From contig OZ218956.1 of NCBI GenBank assembly GCA_965112735.1, positions 310,001-374,000 on the forward strand: DNA of 64,000 nt. The letters are read 5' to 3'. This stretch comes from Phaeosaccion multiseriatum. Lineage: Eukaryota; Ochrophyta, other classes. Shown here in pieces: positions 24,350 to 37,662 of the stretch. The position numbers were made by a program, and so were the translations under genes. How positions within the stretch are numbered: position 1 is the stretch's first letter; each line of letters opens with the position of its first letter. A model generated the notes under the pieces. The model did not search any database and had not been told where the DNA came from. It worked only from the letters and a program-made list of their open reading frames with translations.

Positions 24350-27300
24350 ATGGCCATGGCGAGCGGATGTGCTGCGCTGCAGGTGCAGTGTCAGGTGACA
24401 GCGCACAGCCCGTCCATTGTCACGACGGCACTGCAGAGGGACTTGCTGCTGACTGCCGACAAGGCGGGGACGCTACGACTGTGGGGAGTCGCGCAGAGCG
24501 GCCAGCTGCACTTCCTCAACGAGGCTCGCTCCAAGGAGAGGGGCGCAGGGGCGACGCCACTGCGGCTCTTCATTCTCGATGGTTATGTGGGAGCTGGCGC
24601 CAGCGCCGCCTCCCTTGCACCAGCGCCGGTTGTGGGGCCGGCGGCGGAGGGGGAGTCACAGCGGCAGAAGGAGAGGAACAGGGGTGAGGAGGACGAGCTG
24701 AATGTGGCGATCGGGGTGTATCCTATGGAGATTGCGGGATTCAGCTTAGTTGCAGGCACGACGAGGCTGCAGCGCACGAGTCTGCTGAAGCTGCAGGGCA
24801 CCGAGAAGATTGTGTCGGCAGAGCTCAACAAGACAAGCAACGAGGTTTTTGTGGCTCTTCGGGATGGGGAAGTACGTGTATATCAAATAAGTATCAAGAG
24901 GGACTATTTACAGAGCCTGCATGTGGAGAAGCAGAAGAGGTTGCAGCAGCTGCGATGGCAGCAGCAGCATCCGCAAGAGTACCTCAATCAGCAACAGCAG
25001 CTTCTGCAGCAACAGCGGGAGAGGGAGGAGAAGGAGGCGAAGGAGAGAGCGGAGATGGCAAGGGAGAAGGAGTCGAAGCCGGAGAAGAAGAGGGGCAGGA
25101 AGAGGGAGAGGGAGAAGGGCAGCAAGTCCGGCGGCAAGGACGCAAAGAAGAGCAAAGACGTTAGTAGCAAAGCGGCGGCACCTCCCAAGGCCGTCCGAGA
25201 AGGTACCATAGTTGACCATCTGGAGCTCGCGCTTCGCCACTTAATAGTGCTGAGGAAGAATGAGATGGCGAAGATTGGGGTCGATGGCGTCCAAACCAAC
25301 ACCAACGCCAAGGGCGGTAGAGGCAGAGGAAGAGGCGAAGGCACGGAGCTCTGCCACGTCTCCTCCCTCGCTGTGGACCCTTCCAGCAACCTGCTGCTCG
25401 GCTTGGCGGACAAGAAGCACCTCTGCGTGTGGAGTGCGGCCACGGGGAGGAGACTTTTCACAGCCAAGGACCTCTTACCAAGGGGGTGGATGGCAGTGGA
25501 TCAGCCCCATGGAGGGGTGCTCACGTGGGAGGCTTCCTCTCGCCTCGCTGTGGTGCTGTGCAAGAACCAGCAGGATAAGGGACGGGTGGTGGGGGTTGAG
25601 CTCGACGCCTCTACGCACAAGTTCGCACACGTCTTTGACTATACCTGTGACACCCTTGTGCTGGCCGTGGGTTTCTCTCGCCGTGCGTCGGGAGGGGCCC
25701 GGGGGGGGCTTTTTCTTCACCTCGTAGACCAAACACGGGCATGCAGGACGTGGTTTCTGCGCCAGGATGGGGAGGAGGGAGAGGGAGGGGCGGGGTTGTG
25801 TCTCGGCCAGGAGGGGGAGGAGGAGAGAGGTGGGGAGAGGGAGGAAGGGTCGGGTGGTGGGGAGGATGGAAGCAGCGGAGCAGGGGCAGGAGGAGGCAGG
25901 ATTGCCCCCGTCTGGGCCTACGAGCTGCCAGAGGCAGGGCAAGTAGAAGGAGGGCCTGCACAAGTTGGTGATACAGCCACCGGTCCGGTTGTAGTGGGAG
26001 GGGGGGCAGTCAAACCCAAGCCGCCGACGCCGCCTGTGATGCAAGTTGTGCATATGCAGCTAAAAGGTCCGTCGGTAGCTGTGATGAAGAAGGCCTCCAC
26101 CGCAAGCCTCTTCACCACCATGAGCAGCAGCCCTTTGATGGGGGCTGCGCTGCTTGTGGCCGTGGGACCTACTCTTACCGTCTTCAAGGCTCACGCCACG
26201 GACGCTCCTCCCTACAAGACGTTGTACCAAGAGGTGAGTGGGAGAAGCATGGGAGAGGCATGGGAGAGGCATGGCAGAGGCATGGGAGAGGCATGGGAGA
26301 GGCATGGGAGAGGCATGGGAGAGGCATGGGAGAGGCATGGGAGAGGCAGGAGCAGGGGCAGGAGCAGGGGCAGGGGCAGGGGAGGACCATATCGACTCAC
26401 CTACGCGCCAGTCCTCCCGCCGCCCTGACACCCACCCACTCGCCCCCTTTCGCCCACCCACCGACCCATTCATCTACTCACCTACCCACGGTCCCGACAC
26501 CTACTCACCCGCCCATTATCCTGACACCCACCCACCCACTTTCTCCCTGGCCGCTCTTGCTGTGCGCAGAGACTAAGCAAGGCCTACTTGGGCATGGCCT
26601 TGGGTGTGGGTACCCCCCCCCCCAACCAAGGGAAGGTGCCCTCCCCCGGCCCCACTTTGGCGGTGGTGACGCTCTCCCCTGCCTCATTCCAAGTGCTCAA
26701 CGTGGGCAGCAGCGTGGCTGGGCAGCACGCAGGAGAAGGAGAGGCTCATCAGCACCCATCCTCCCTTCCCTCCGCGGGTACGGCAGCGCCCCTCGGTGCC
26801 GAAGCGCTAACGCGACAAGCCCAGCAGCGGATGGCGGAGCAGCAGCGGCGACGCCTCCTGAGCTGTATCGACCTCGAGCGCCGCCATCGATTCACTCTCC
26901 CCTCTCCGCACCAGCAAGAACAGCAGTTGGTGATACAACCGCAACAGCAGCGCTGCTGGCCGACGGCTTGGTCTGGCGCCAGCTCCCACCTCAGCGTGTC
27001 CCTGGTGGGCTGGTCCGACGGCGGCGTGCAGGTCCTACAGTTACGCTCACCATTACACTCGCATGTACCTACTGACCCCGAGGGGGCTGAAGGTGTGGGT
27101 GTGAGGCTGTCCTCGTTCTTACTGCCTTCGTGCTGTCCCGTCACTGCCTTAGCGGTCATGCCTCGCCGGCTGCTGCCCCTCCACTCGCAGCCCCACCCCC
27201 ACCCCGCCCCCCGGGGCCCCTCGGCTGCCCCCCGGGGCCCCTCGGCTGCCCCCCTGGGTCCTACGGTTGCACCCCCCCTGGGTCTGGATGCAGGCAGCAG

Positions 27301-29787
27301 CACGCTGGACATCATGGGCAACAGCTTAGGACCCGGCGGGGCGCCGCCGCCAGGAGGAGGGGAGGATAAAGACTGCGATGTTAGTCCAGGAGGAGGAGGA
27401 GGAGGAGGAGGGGGGGAAACCGAAGCCGCGGCCGGGCAGGGGGCGGCGGCAGCGCTGGTTGGCGACGCGCATGGTAAGCTCTACATCTGGTCCACAGGCT
27501 CCGTGCGGAAGCAACTCCACTGCCTTCAAGCACACACTGGGCCCATCGTGGCGCTCACCACCTCCCTTGACCTGCCCGCAGAGGCCAGGGGCGTGAGCGG
27601 GGCAGGGGGAGGGGCAGGAGGAGCAGGAGGCGGAGCAGAAGGAGCAGAAGGTAGTAGACGGCGGGGAGGAGGAGGGGCAGGGGGACGAGCAGAAGGAGGA
27701 GCAGCCACCAGAGCGGACAGGGGTAGCAGCGCTCTGTCGTCGTCGGTTCTTCCCGCTCCTTCTCCTCCACGACTCTTCTTCGCGGTTACGGCGGGGGCCA
27801 ATCGGGAAGTCAAAGTGTGGGGAGTGTCCCTGCCCAGGGGGGGACGGAGGACCGCTTGCCGAATACCCGAGGAGGAGGACACTGAGATGGAGGACGAGGA
27901 GGAGGAGGAGGACGAGGAGGAGGAGGAGGAGGAGGAGGAGGAGGAGGAGGAGGGGTTCCTTTCCCCGCCGCCGCCGCCGCCGCAGCGGCAGCAACAGCAG
28001 CAGCAACAGAAAAGTGGGGGTGAGGGCTCGAAGTCGAGCGATTGGCTGACACTGGCGGGCTGTATGGTGGTGGGACAGCCCGGCGACTCTCTTACCTGTC
28101 TGAGTCTCCTCTCCGAGGGGTACCTGGCCGTGGGGCTCCGCTCCGGGGTGGTGGAGGTGTGGAGAGTCCCCCTGGACCCCGAGGGGGGAGGGCGTCTCGC
28201 TACCGTGGGCAGCGCGCATCAGATCCACGCGGGCCTCCACTTGGCGCCGGTTCGAACCCTTGAGGTGGCGCCAGGGAGTGTAAGGCACGGGAGGAGCGGG
28301 AGGGAGACCCGGGTGGTGCTCTCGGTGAGCACGGACGGGATGGTGTTGCGTTGGTGCCTCACGGAAGAGGGTGTGGCTCCGATTAGGAGGTATCCTTTGA
28401 CGGCGGTACCGACGGCTGTGGCATTGCTACCAGGCAGCGGGGGGCAGTCATATGGGCAGGGGCAGGGGCCTGGCATGAGGCACGGGCAGGCTTACACATA
28501 CAGAGTCGTCGTCGCCATCGGGGGGCTTCTCACCACCCTCGAGAGCTGCGGAGTACGCGACCTGTTTGAGCCCCAGGGGGGAGCGGAAAACGCGCCCACG
28601 CACGCACCCACACATGTGCCAGCGCAAGTGTCGGTGGCAGTCTCAGGACCGGTAGAGGGGAGAGCCCGACCGAGGGAGGAGAATGGCAGTCAACGCACCT
28701 CGGGTATCATGACGTCAGAGCGCCATCGAGCCGAGCAGCAGCGGCAATGGGAGGGAACTCGGCCGGGGCGGGTGCTTACGACCGCGCAGGAGAGGGTGAG
28801 GGGTGGAAGTGGAGGTGGTGGTTGCTGCGTCCTCTTTCGTGACCCGGCTGGGAGTGGTATCAACGGAGGCCTCGATGGGAAGGGCTTTGGCTGGGAAGAG
28901 GCATGCGCTGCGGCGGAGCGGAGGAGGGCACAGCAGCGCCGAGATGAGAAGCGGAGGGGGGCGAGGGAGGGGCGAGAGGAAGGAGGAGAGCGCGAGGGAG
29001 TGGGCGAGGGCGGGGGTGCTGGGTTAGCTGTGCAGCAGCCGCAGCAGCAGTTGGTGGTACAGCAGCAGCAGCGGCAGCAGCAGCAGCCTTATCAGACCAC
29101 CAAAGGCGGCGCGGCGGGCGCGGGAGTGGCAGGGGTGCCCAAGGTGCGGCACGACGTGGTGAATGGCGGAATCGGAATTGCCGACAGAATGGCCGACGAA
29201 ATCGGAGTAGGGGCACAAGAGGCGGCGATTCTGGCGGGGGGGTATGCAAAGTACAAGCAGATCTTGAGGGCCCCGGGGGGTCAGGTGGTGAGGGTCGACG
29301 CTCGGTACCTGGTGTCGGGAGGGGGAGGTGAGGAGGGGCCACAGGGGGACGACCATGGATCACCAATTGCTGCAGCTACTCCGGTATCGCTGCTGGAGCG
29401 AGCACAGCAAGAGGGGCCCGTGGGGGGCGCAAAAGGGCGGCGCACGAGGGGGCTCACGCACACTCACCATCATCATCATCAGCAGTTGGTGATACAGCAG
29501 CAGGTACAGCAGCAGGGGCCTCTCCAAGAGGGCTCGGACAGCACTCTTTTGGCGGGGCGAGAGGAACCGGGGGAGGGGCAGGCCCCAAGGGGCGTGGGGT
29601 CTGGAAAAACGCCCCTCTTTGGGGAGGACTCAGTCCAAGAGGAGACGGAGGGGGGGGCGGAGGAGGGGGCGGAAACAGATGGAGGCGACAGCGTGTCCCC
29701 CTGGGGCAAGGGGGGCAGAGGGGCGCTGGAGTGGACTCCGGAGGGTCAGGGGTGTCAGGAAGGGGAGGGGGGGCAGCAGTTGGTGGT

Positions 29788-29819
<32 letters not shown>

Positions 29820-32800
29820 TCGGGGCCGGGGCGTTGCAAGCGAACCTCAACTTCCGGTCCGACGTGGGCTCTCCCCTGCTGCTGGTACACAGCCCCTCTC
29901 TGCTGCCGCCGCACTCCCCTCCCCCCCCCCCCATGAGCTGTGCCACCAGGGAGTCAACTTCGGAGGCATTTCGTAGAGAGATAGAGAGGTCGCGCAGCAG
30001 CCTCAACAGCAGCTCCGAGGGCGGCGAGGACATACAGGGGGGGGCGAGGTTAGTCGTGAATGTGCTTCGTGTGGGTGGGGGTGCGGGGGGAGGCATGGCG
30101 GCAACGGTAGTGGGTGGAGTTTGCGGCACTGGTGGAGTGGGTAGTGGAGGGGGGGCGTTGGGGCCGACCACTCCGTTCCTTAACAACAAAATGCGCATGC
30201 GGTGGCATACGGACTGTAGCTACAGCGCTTCCCCGGGGGGCGGTGGTGGTGGTGCCCCGGGGGGCGGGGCGGTGGCGGTGCCCTTTGGATACGCGGAGGC
30301 GCAGCTCAAGGCGGGAAAGAAGAAGTTCAGACCTGCCGAGGTGGCAGCCAAGAGAAGGAGAGCTGCCCTCGCCAAGCATCACCAGAGGCAGAGGAAGCAG
30401 GCTCTGGTGGAGGCGGGGGAGGGGAGGGAGCAGGCGCAGCAAGACGGAGCGGTTGGTGATACAGCAGCAAGAGAAGGAGAAGGCGGCGGATTGCCCTGTC
30501 CTCGGGCGCGTCTCAGCAGCAAGAGGGTTCGACAGCACTACCCCACCGGGCTTGTCGCGAACAAAGCCATACAGGATGAAGTCACGGGGAGGGAGACGCT
30601 GCTGTTGGACTGCCTTGGTGCTGTCGATAGGGACTTCCTGCAGCAGGTGATGACCAGACAGGCAGAATCACTGACACCAGGCACTGACTGGCTGACTGGC
30701 TGACCGAGACCAGCCACGAACTGACCCCTCTTTCCACCCCTTCCCACCCTCTCTCCCTCCCTCCCTTCCCTCCCTACCTCCTACCGCAGCAAAGCGCCCA
30801 TCCAGAGGACGAGTGGGACTCTTCCTCCCTCGCCACGAGCGGAACGTCCGGCTCTGTCCTTGACCAAGGCTGGGGCCCAGAGTGGGACTGGCTTCGAGAG
30901 CTCTTTCTGAAACTGTCAAACGGGGCCGAGCAGCTGGCAGAAGCGGCCATTCTCAAATGGAGCTACACACGGCACGCCATCGGAACGGGCCTGGTGAGCA
31001 TGTTTGCGGTCAAGAGCTTGTTTAAAGCCAGTCATGGGGGACGGCAGAGAGGCCGGGCAGTGTTCTCGCCGGATTTCATTGACTTCTACGCTAAGATGGA
31101 TGACTTGGTGCAAGGCGCAAGTGCCCCGCCTGTGCTGGAGTTGATGCTGCCCTTGTTCAGTGATGACAAGTCAAGCAACGCGAGCAATGCGAGTAGTCAC
31201 GCGAGCTACACAGGCAGCAACAAGGGCACGGGAGGACTCCTTGTGACGGAGGTGACCCACGACGGGGTGGTGGTGAGGGTGTGTGCGAGCAAGAAGGGGA
31301 GCGTACTGGTGATGGCCGTGGCGAGGCACGCACACATCCCCGACCTGTCTCTTTTGCGTCAGGGGTTAGGCGGGGAGGCCTGTAGTGCTAGGGTCGCGCT
31401 GGCGGGTGTGCCGGGGATTTCTGTAACCGTCCAAGTAACGGGTCTGAGGGCCGCCGCCCCTTACGACCTCTACGCCTATTGCGAGCATGGCCTCGCACCC
31501 GAGGGGGCCGACTACACCGGCTCCACGCTGGATGACGTCATTCGCACACGCACCTACGTGGTGACTGAGGACACCCCCCTGGAGCACTACGACATTCCGT
31601 GGGCGTCTCTGGACGAGGAGGGCAAGCGAGTGGAGCTGCTTACCGCTACAGGGGATCGAGTTGCTTCCACAGCCGCGAGGGTGGACGGGCTGGAGCTTCC
31701 GACGGCGGCGGACTGGGGCGGCAGAAGGCGAAGTAGAAGTGAAACGGCTGTAACTGTCACTGTCTCGTCCGACCCGCTGGCGAGGGACAGGGTGGCGGCC
31801 TTTACCAAGTGGTGGGTGTCGGGACCGGGGGCACAGTACCGGTGCAACTTCCTCCTGCAAGAGGCGGTGTTTGCAAGTCAGCAGCCCACAGTGTTGAAGC
31901 AGTGGGGAGAGGCACTGGAGGGATTGGCAGAGGCAGAGGCAAGGGAAAGAGGGGCAGAGGGAGAGGGCGAGGGTGAGGCAGGAGGAGGAGGAGGAGGAGG
32001 AGGAGAAGAGTGGGGGGGCACGGAGGGGGGGTGGGAGGTAGGAGGGGACGAAACGGAATCGAAGGAGAGGATAGAGGGGGGGCAGGAGGGAGGAGAGGGG
32101 GGGGGGCGGAGGACCAGCGCTGGAGGCAGGGGTGGAGGAAGGAGAGATGGTTTGCGACGACGATCCAGCACGAGTGGGAGAAAGGGCAGCACCCGCAACA
32201 GCATCAGCAGCAGTAGAAGGAGCAGCAGCAACAGACGGGGTAGCAGCAGCAGCAGCCACAGGAGGAGCAGCAGCAAGGCACCCGATGGCAGTGGAGGAGG
32301 GGGAGGAGCACCAGCCAGGCTGCAGCAGGGGGATTGGAAAGTTGCTGTGGGAGTCGAACTCGGCCAAGACGCGGGCTGGAGGCTCACTAATCCTAGGAAC
32401 TTCCAACGGGCCCAGCGGTGGAGGGCCTTTCGTTCTTGGTACTGCGGTGGTCGCGTGTTCGACTCCGAGCCTTCTGCTCGTACTGCTCGAACTAGGAAGG
32501 GCCGGGGGCAGGATCAGGGTCATGGTCGTGGTCAGGGTGAAGGTCCCAGCCCACTGCTTGTTGGAGAGGAGGGGGAGGCTTCTCCTCCTCCCATTGGCAA
32601 GAGTAGCAACCAGAGCCCTCCCCTCAGTCCCGAGGGAGGACGAGACCAAGTACAGCAGCAGGAGCAGCCAGCCACAGGCGAGACGGAGGAGGATGGAGGG
32701 GGGCAGGAGGCCGAGTCCCTTCAACCTGCGGTCAGCGGAGCAGTTGGTGATTCAACAGCACCAGGACCAGAAGCAGTGCCAGCAGAGGGTGATCCAGCGG

Positions 32801-35800
32801 CAGTTGGTGATACAGCCCGGAGCCTCCGCTCGGAGCGACTGCAGCAGCGCACAGCCTTCCTGATGTCCCGTTTGGGGCTTGTGACAGAGGCGGTCGAGAG
32901 AGTGTCACAGCTCTTCAAGAAGAAGCAAGACTTGGAGGCACAGTTGGCGCAGGCGGAGACCCAACACGCGCAGCAGCAGAACCCAACGGCGGGGGCTGGG
33001 GTGGCGGCGTCGATGCTCGCGCTGGCCGTGCGCAAGATTGACTCTCTTATAGCGCGAGCGGCCAAGGCTCAGCAGGCGAGGGCAGAGGAGGAGGAAGCGC
33101 GTGCCAGCGGCGGCAGCGAGGGGGGGGCGCAGAGCGACGACGACGACGTTGAAGGGGAGGGGGAGGCGGAGGGGGAGAGCAAGACGGCGAGCGGCAGCGG
33201 GCCTCTGATGCCTTCCTTGGTGCCCTTGCCGAAGCTCCGCTCCTCGTCGCCGCCCACGTCCTCGGGTCCGGGCTCGCTGGTGCCCAGGGACGTGGCGGCC
33301 GTGTCTGTGTGGGACACCATCGATGTGAGCGACTTTGAGTTGAGTGAGGATGAGATCAGTGCCACTTCGAGCCAAGGTCAAGGCAGCACGGAGTCCGTGA
33401 CGAGCCTCAGCGGACAAGCCAAGGTGGACTGGGAGCGGGCACAGAGGTGGAGCTTTCAGAGCGCCGAGGACCAGGTACGGTGGCGAATCTATGTGCCTCC
33501 ATCCGGCTGAGGCTACACGTCGATATGCCTCCATCCATCCATGTATGCAGCCCGAGGGTGTACGTGAACCTGTATGTCTCTATCCATCCTTCCAACCATA
33601 CTTTGTGTCTATATTTTCCCACCATCCATACGTATATGCATACATACATCTAAACCCCTCCTCGTCGCCTCGTTGTCCTCCGCCCCCTCCTGTCCCACCC
33701 TTCGCCCTTCCTCTCCTGCTTGTCATGCGAACCCCTCTTTGCCCGCCCCCCCCCTCCACTTCCACCCCACGCTTCTGCCCCCAGTGCCTGGAGCTACAAC
33801 TGGCGTGTGTGAACCCGCTCGTGCTGGAGCTGGCCCTGTATGACCAAGTGGCGCTGCCCGACCCTGAAGACGCCACCTCCCTGCTGCCCTTTCGACGCGA
33901 CAAGTGGGCCGCCTTTGAGAAGTGGTACTTGGCACAGACACCTATTGATGGGGCTCCTTGCACCCCAATATGGGCAAGAAACGAAGCCTACGGCGACGAG
34001 CAGGGAGGAGGAGGAGGAGGAGGAGGAGGAGGAGGAGGAGGGAGGAGAGGCAGCAAGAGAGAGAGCGCAACGGGAGGAGGAGGGAAGGGAGACAACAAGA
34101 AAAGGAGCACCGGAGGAGGAGAGGGCGGATGGCAGCTCACGGGGGCCATGAGTGCCGCTCGGGTGGCGCATGTGATGTCCGAGGTGGAGGCAGTGCAGAG
34201 GCATACCCCACTTTTTGAGGCCTTCCGAGCCTCAGATGGCACCCAACGGGGGGGGGAGGATGAAAAGGAGGAAGAAGACGACAGCACCAACAAACAGGAC
34301 ACAGACACGGTGCAGTCGTCCTCGTCATCTTCCAACGCTGCTAGTGCTGCTGTATCTCCAACTGGTGCTGCTGCTGTTGCTGCTGTCGAGGAAGCGCGGA
34401 GGGATCGGCTGGAAGCATGGTACTGCGAGTACAAAGGTGCTGCAGGCACTCACACCACCACCTCCTCCCCCCCCTCCTCCTCCTCCCCTCCGTCGTCTTC
34501 GCGGCGGCTGGACTTTAGGCGAGCGAGGGTGGCAGAGCTCCTGGAGGCTCGAGCGGCGTTGGCTCTACGGCTGTGTGTGTCCATGCCCCAGCCCTACTTG
34601 CTTAGGCCCGGGGCAGTCGTGCTGGGCCTCCCTGCCCCGCAGAGGGAGAGCAGGCTCCGGTACTTTGAGTCTCGCTCCAATGAGGGCTATTCGCTCGGCG
34701 AGGTGCTTGCCTGGTACAGCGAAGAGGAGCTTGGGGCGGACGATGGCAAGCTGCAGGAGAGGCAGCGGGCAGGGCAAGTGGAGCTGGCACTCCATGCCCT
34801 CCGCGAGCAAGAGGGGGTGCTGCAGAAGCTCAATGCCCGGGCCATGGCGTGGGAAGATAGGCGGGCATTACATCTACGGACGGCGGAGGTGGAGCTGCTG
34901 TTTGACGCCTACGATGAGGCCCTATTCGAGGATGAGTATGGCCGAACGATGAAGCAGGGGTGGATGTATGAGGCCGATTTGGATGAGGGCTGGGCGGAGG
35001 GCTGCAGGCCACATGCGCTGACCTACAGCCAGGGGACCGGGTTGGACAACAATGATGAACTCAACGATGCGGTTGAGGCGGCCCGCCTCGAAGCGCAAAT
35101 TGAAATGGCAAGGGTGGAGGCGCTGCGAAGGGATCGAGATGCGGAGAAGAGGCGACAGAGGGAAGAGGAGCAGCGGAGAAGGGAGGAGGAGGAGCGTCTC
35201 AAGTGGCTTAGAGAGACGGAGAAGAAGCGCCGTCTCTTTCAAGAGCAAATGGCGGAGCTCAAAGTGGAGCGGGCCCGTCGGGCTGAACTTGCCGCCATGG
35301 CCAAGGAAGAAGCAGCCATGCGGTCCTTGCTCGAAGAGGGGCGAGTCAGAGCGGCGGCGGAGGAGGTGGAGAGGCTACGTTTGGACAAGGAGAGACGCGA
35401 GGAGGAGGAGCGGGTGAGGCAGGAAGAGGAGGCCGCGGCGAGGGAGGCGGCGAGGGCAGGGAGGGAGAGCAAGGGCATGCGAGAGGAGGAGGAGCTCATG
35501 AGATGCCTCATGGCGGAGGAGGCGGGGATTGCGGCAAGGGCGGCGGAGCGGCTTGCCCTGCTGCAAGAGCTGTACACACCTCACCGGGACCTCGATCTCG
35601 ACCAGGCGCTGGGGGAGGGGGGCGGATGGCAGTGGATGGCGCAGCGGGACCCGGACGCCCCGTTGATATGGTCGGGCCCCAAGCCGGGAGAGGTGAAGGA
35701 TCAATCGAAGCCGTTTGTGTCAGCGGCGATGGACCAGCTGCTGGCAGATGTGGATCCGGCGACGGGCCCGGGGGGGGGCACGCTGAGCCTCAACCGGCCC

Positions 35801-36982
35801 TCGAAGCGATTTCTGGGGCTGTTGAATGTACCCTACCGCTCCGTCAAGAATCTGTTCGATGAGGGCACCGCACGCTTGCACGATGAGGATGCACTGCTGG
35901 CGACGCTCAAGGAGGGGAGGTGCTTCAAGAACGACTGGGCAGATCATGGTGTATCACCAACTGCTGCTGGTAGCGCTGCTGCTGCAGATGGCGACCATCA
36001 CCATGATGGCGGTGAAGAGGAGGACGATGACCAACTCGGAGTGGGGGCAGCAAGGGCAGCGGCGAAGGGCCGCGAGGGGGGTCAGGGTCAGGGTCAGGGT
36101 CAGGGTCAGGGTCAGGGCCCCTCCACGGCGCTGCATATTGCTCTATCGCGCGCGGCCGCAGCGGCGGCCAACGCCGAGCAACGGCTCGGTAGACTGGCGC
36201 TACGCTCTTTCTCGCCGGAGAGGAGGAGGAGCAGCAGGGGTGTAGGCACGGGGTCGGGGGACGCTCACAGTCGGCGTGGGGGCAGCAGCAGGGGCAGCAG
36301 TAGGGGCAGCGGGAAGGGGGGGCTGTCCAGCGGGATGCTGACCCTGCAGGTGGAGAGGCTGGGGCGCATCGTGAGAGAGGGACGGCAGAGAGGGCGGGCA
36401 GGGTCCGCGGGAGGAGGAGTAGGAGGAGCAGGAGGAGGTGGTGGGGCGATGTGTAGCAGCATGCACTTCAACTCGCTCAGCGGCGGGGGGGCAGGCGGGG
36501 GTGGGGGGCAGGACTTCCACCTGGACAGAACAGTGCTCTCTTCGCATGCGGACTCCGACCAGGGGCTCTCCTTTGGGGACACTTCGCCTTCTGCTGCTGT
36601 ATCACCAACGGCTGCGGCTGCTGCGGCTGCTGCGGCTGGTCTGCCCTTGGAGCCATGCTTCGGCCTGGGGGCGGAGGGCCTGAAGGTGGGCCTCTTGGGG
36701 CCCACAAGTCCTCACGGCAAGGTTGGGATGCTGAGCCCAATTCACCACGAAGGCAGGGCCAGGAGCCGGGGGGGGGGCAGCAAGGAGCAGCAGCTGGGGA
36801 CGCTGGGCCGAGCAAGGGAGAGGCTTGCGCAGGAGGAAGAGCGGCAGAGCTGGAGCGAGCACAACTTGGGGCTGCCGTTCTTCAGTGACCAGGTCAAGGG
36901 GGTGCGAGGCCAGCGCAAGGAGATCGTCGCCAAGCCGCTGCCAGTTGGTGATACGGCAGGGGGGCAAGTATCTGTTTCCTAG
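24350..36982 (+). CDS. Giant WD40-repeat / coiled-coil protein, function unknown
   Basis: Four long exons (24350-26233, 26570-30646, 30790-33474, 33785-36982), all joined in phase 0, encode about 3,947 residues. Exons 1-2 carry degenerate WD40 blades: LLLTADKAGTLRLWGV, LLLGLADKKHLCVWSAATG, VGDAHGKLYIWSTGS, VTAGANREVKVWGVSLP, EGYLAVGLRSGVVEVWRVP and VLSVSTDGMVLRWCL. Low-complexity inserts (poly-Glu, poly-Gln, Gly-rich) interrupt them. Exon 3 contains a folded-looking segment (TYVVTEDTPLEHYDIPWASL) and Ser/Arg-rich stretches. Exon 4 contains a long charged coiled coil (about 35090-35560) and a disordered tail. A motif of the form R..xxAFxxWY recurs at least four times in exons 3-4. I recognise no family; scaffold function is a guess. 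Twelve copies of the dispersed motif lie in its exons. Part of exons 3-4 was duplicated downstream. Two adjacent genes rather than one cannot be fully excluded. Confidence 0.75.
26246..26345. repeat. 11-bp tandem repeat GGGAGAGGCAT, intron 1 of giant gene
   Basis: Nine or so units immediately after the exon 1 donor, followed by GGGGCAGGAGCA repeats. The array stays open in frame, so intron retention would add Met/Glu/Arg-rich sequence before a stop. Confidence 0.9.
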
Positions 36983-37662
36983 ACTTCCACCACTTTTTGG
37001 AAACAAGAAACAGGTACAGTATCAAAGTGGACTTTCACTGAAGCAACGTTGACCTTGTTCTGTGCGAAAGTCGACCTCGGCATGAGCTGGAACCCCAAAC
37101 TGGCCAGAAAGAGGGAAACAGGGAAGCACGTCAGGGGTCGAACATGCATAGGGTATATAGTACAGCTCGGTAGAGGGGCTCCTTGGCTTCTCCTCCTTCT
37201 TCCTTACCAGTAAGGCCACACTCCCCGGACTCTCATAATATATGTATATATATTATTATAATTACATATTTCATTTTAGTATGATTACATCATGAATTTC
37301 AGTTTCAGTTTCCTATTTTTTTTCTTCTCCATCCTCCACTGATATCCTCCACCCCATCAGTGCCTACGCGAGCACTTCCTACGCCTCGCGCTACGATCCA
37401 TAGCTGTCCAGGCTCAGTCTATACATAGCTGTGCAGGCTGGGGAGGAGATGTGCTCACTATTATAGAAACCAAGCTGTATGTGTTGTTGTGAAGTGAGTC
37501 TCCACCAACCCACACCTCACCAAGCGGTAAGGAAGAGAAGGAGCAGAGATCACCAAACCAAAGCTTCCTACGCAAGCGGTAAGCTTAGCCCACGGAAGAA
37601 GAAGAAGAAGAAGAAGAAGAAGAAGAAAAAGCAGCAGAAGAGGAAGAAGAAAAGGACTTCAA
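36983..37662. other. Intergenic, AT-rich island and TPR gene leader
   Basis: 37230-37330 is markedly AT-rich in an otherwise GC-rich region (ATATATGTATATATATTATT). 37370-37590 is conserved upstream of the second TPR gene at about 40430-40650 and probably contains the promoter and 5' leader. The leader just before the ATG holds a (GAA)n run at about 37597-37630, shorter in the second copy. Confidence 0.6.
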
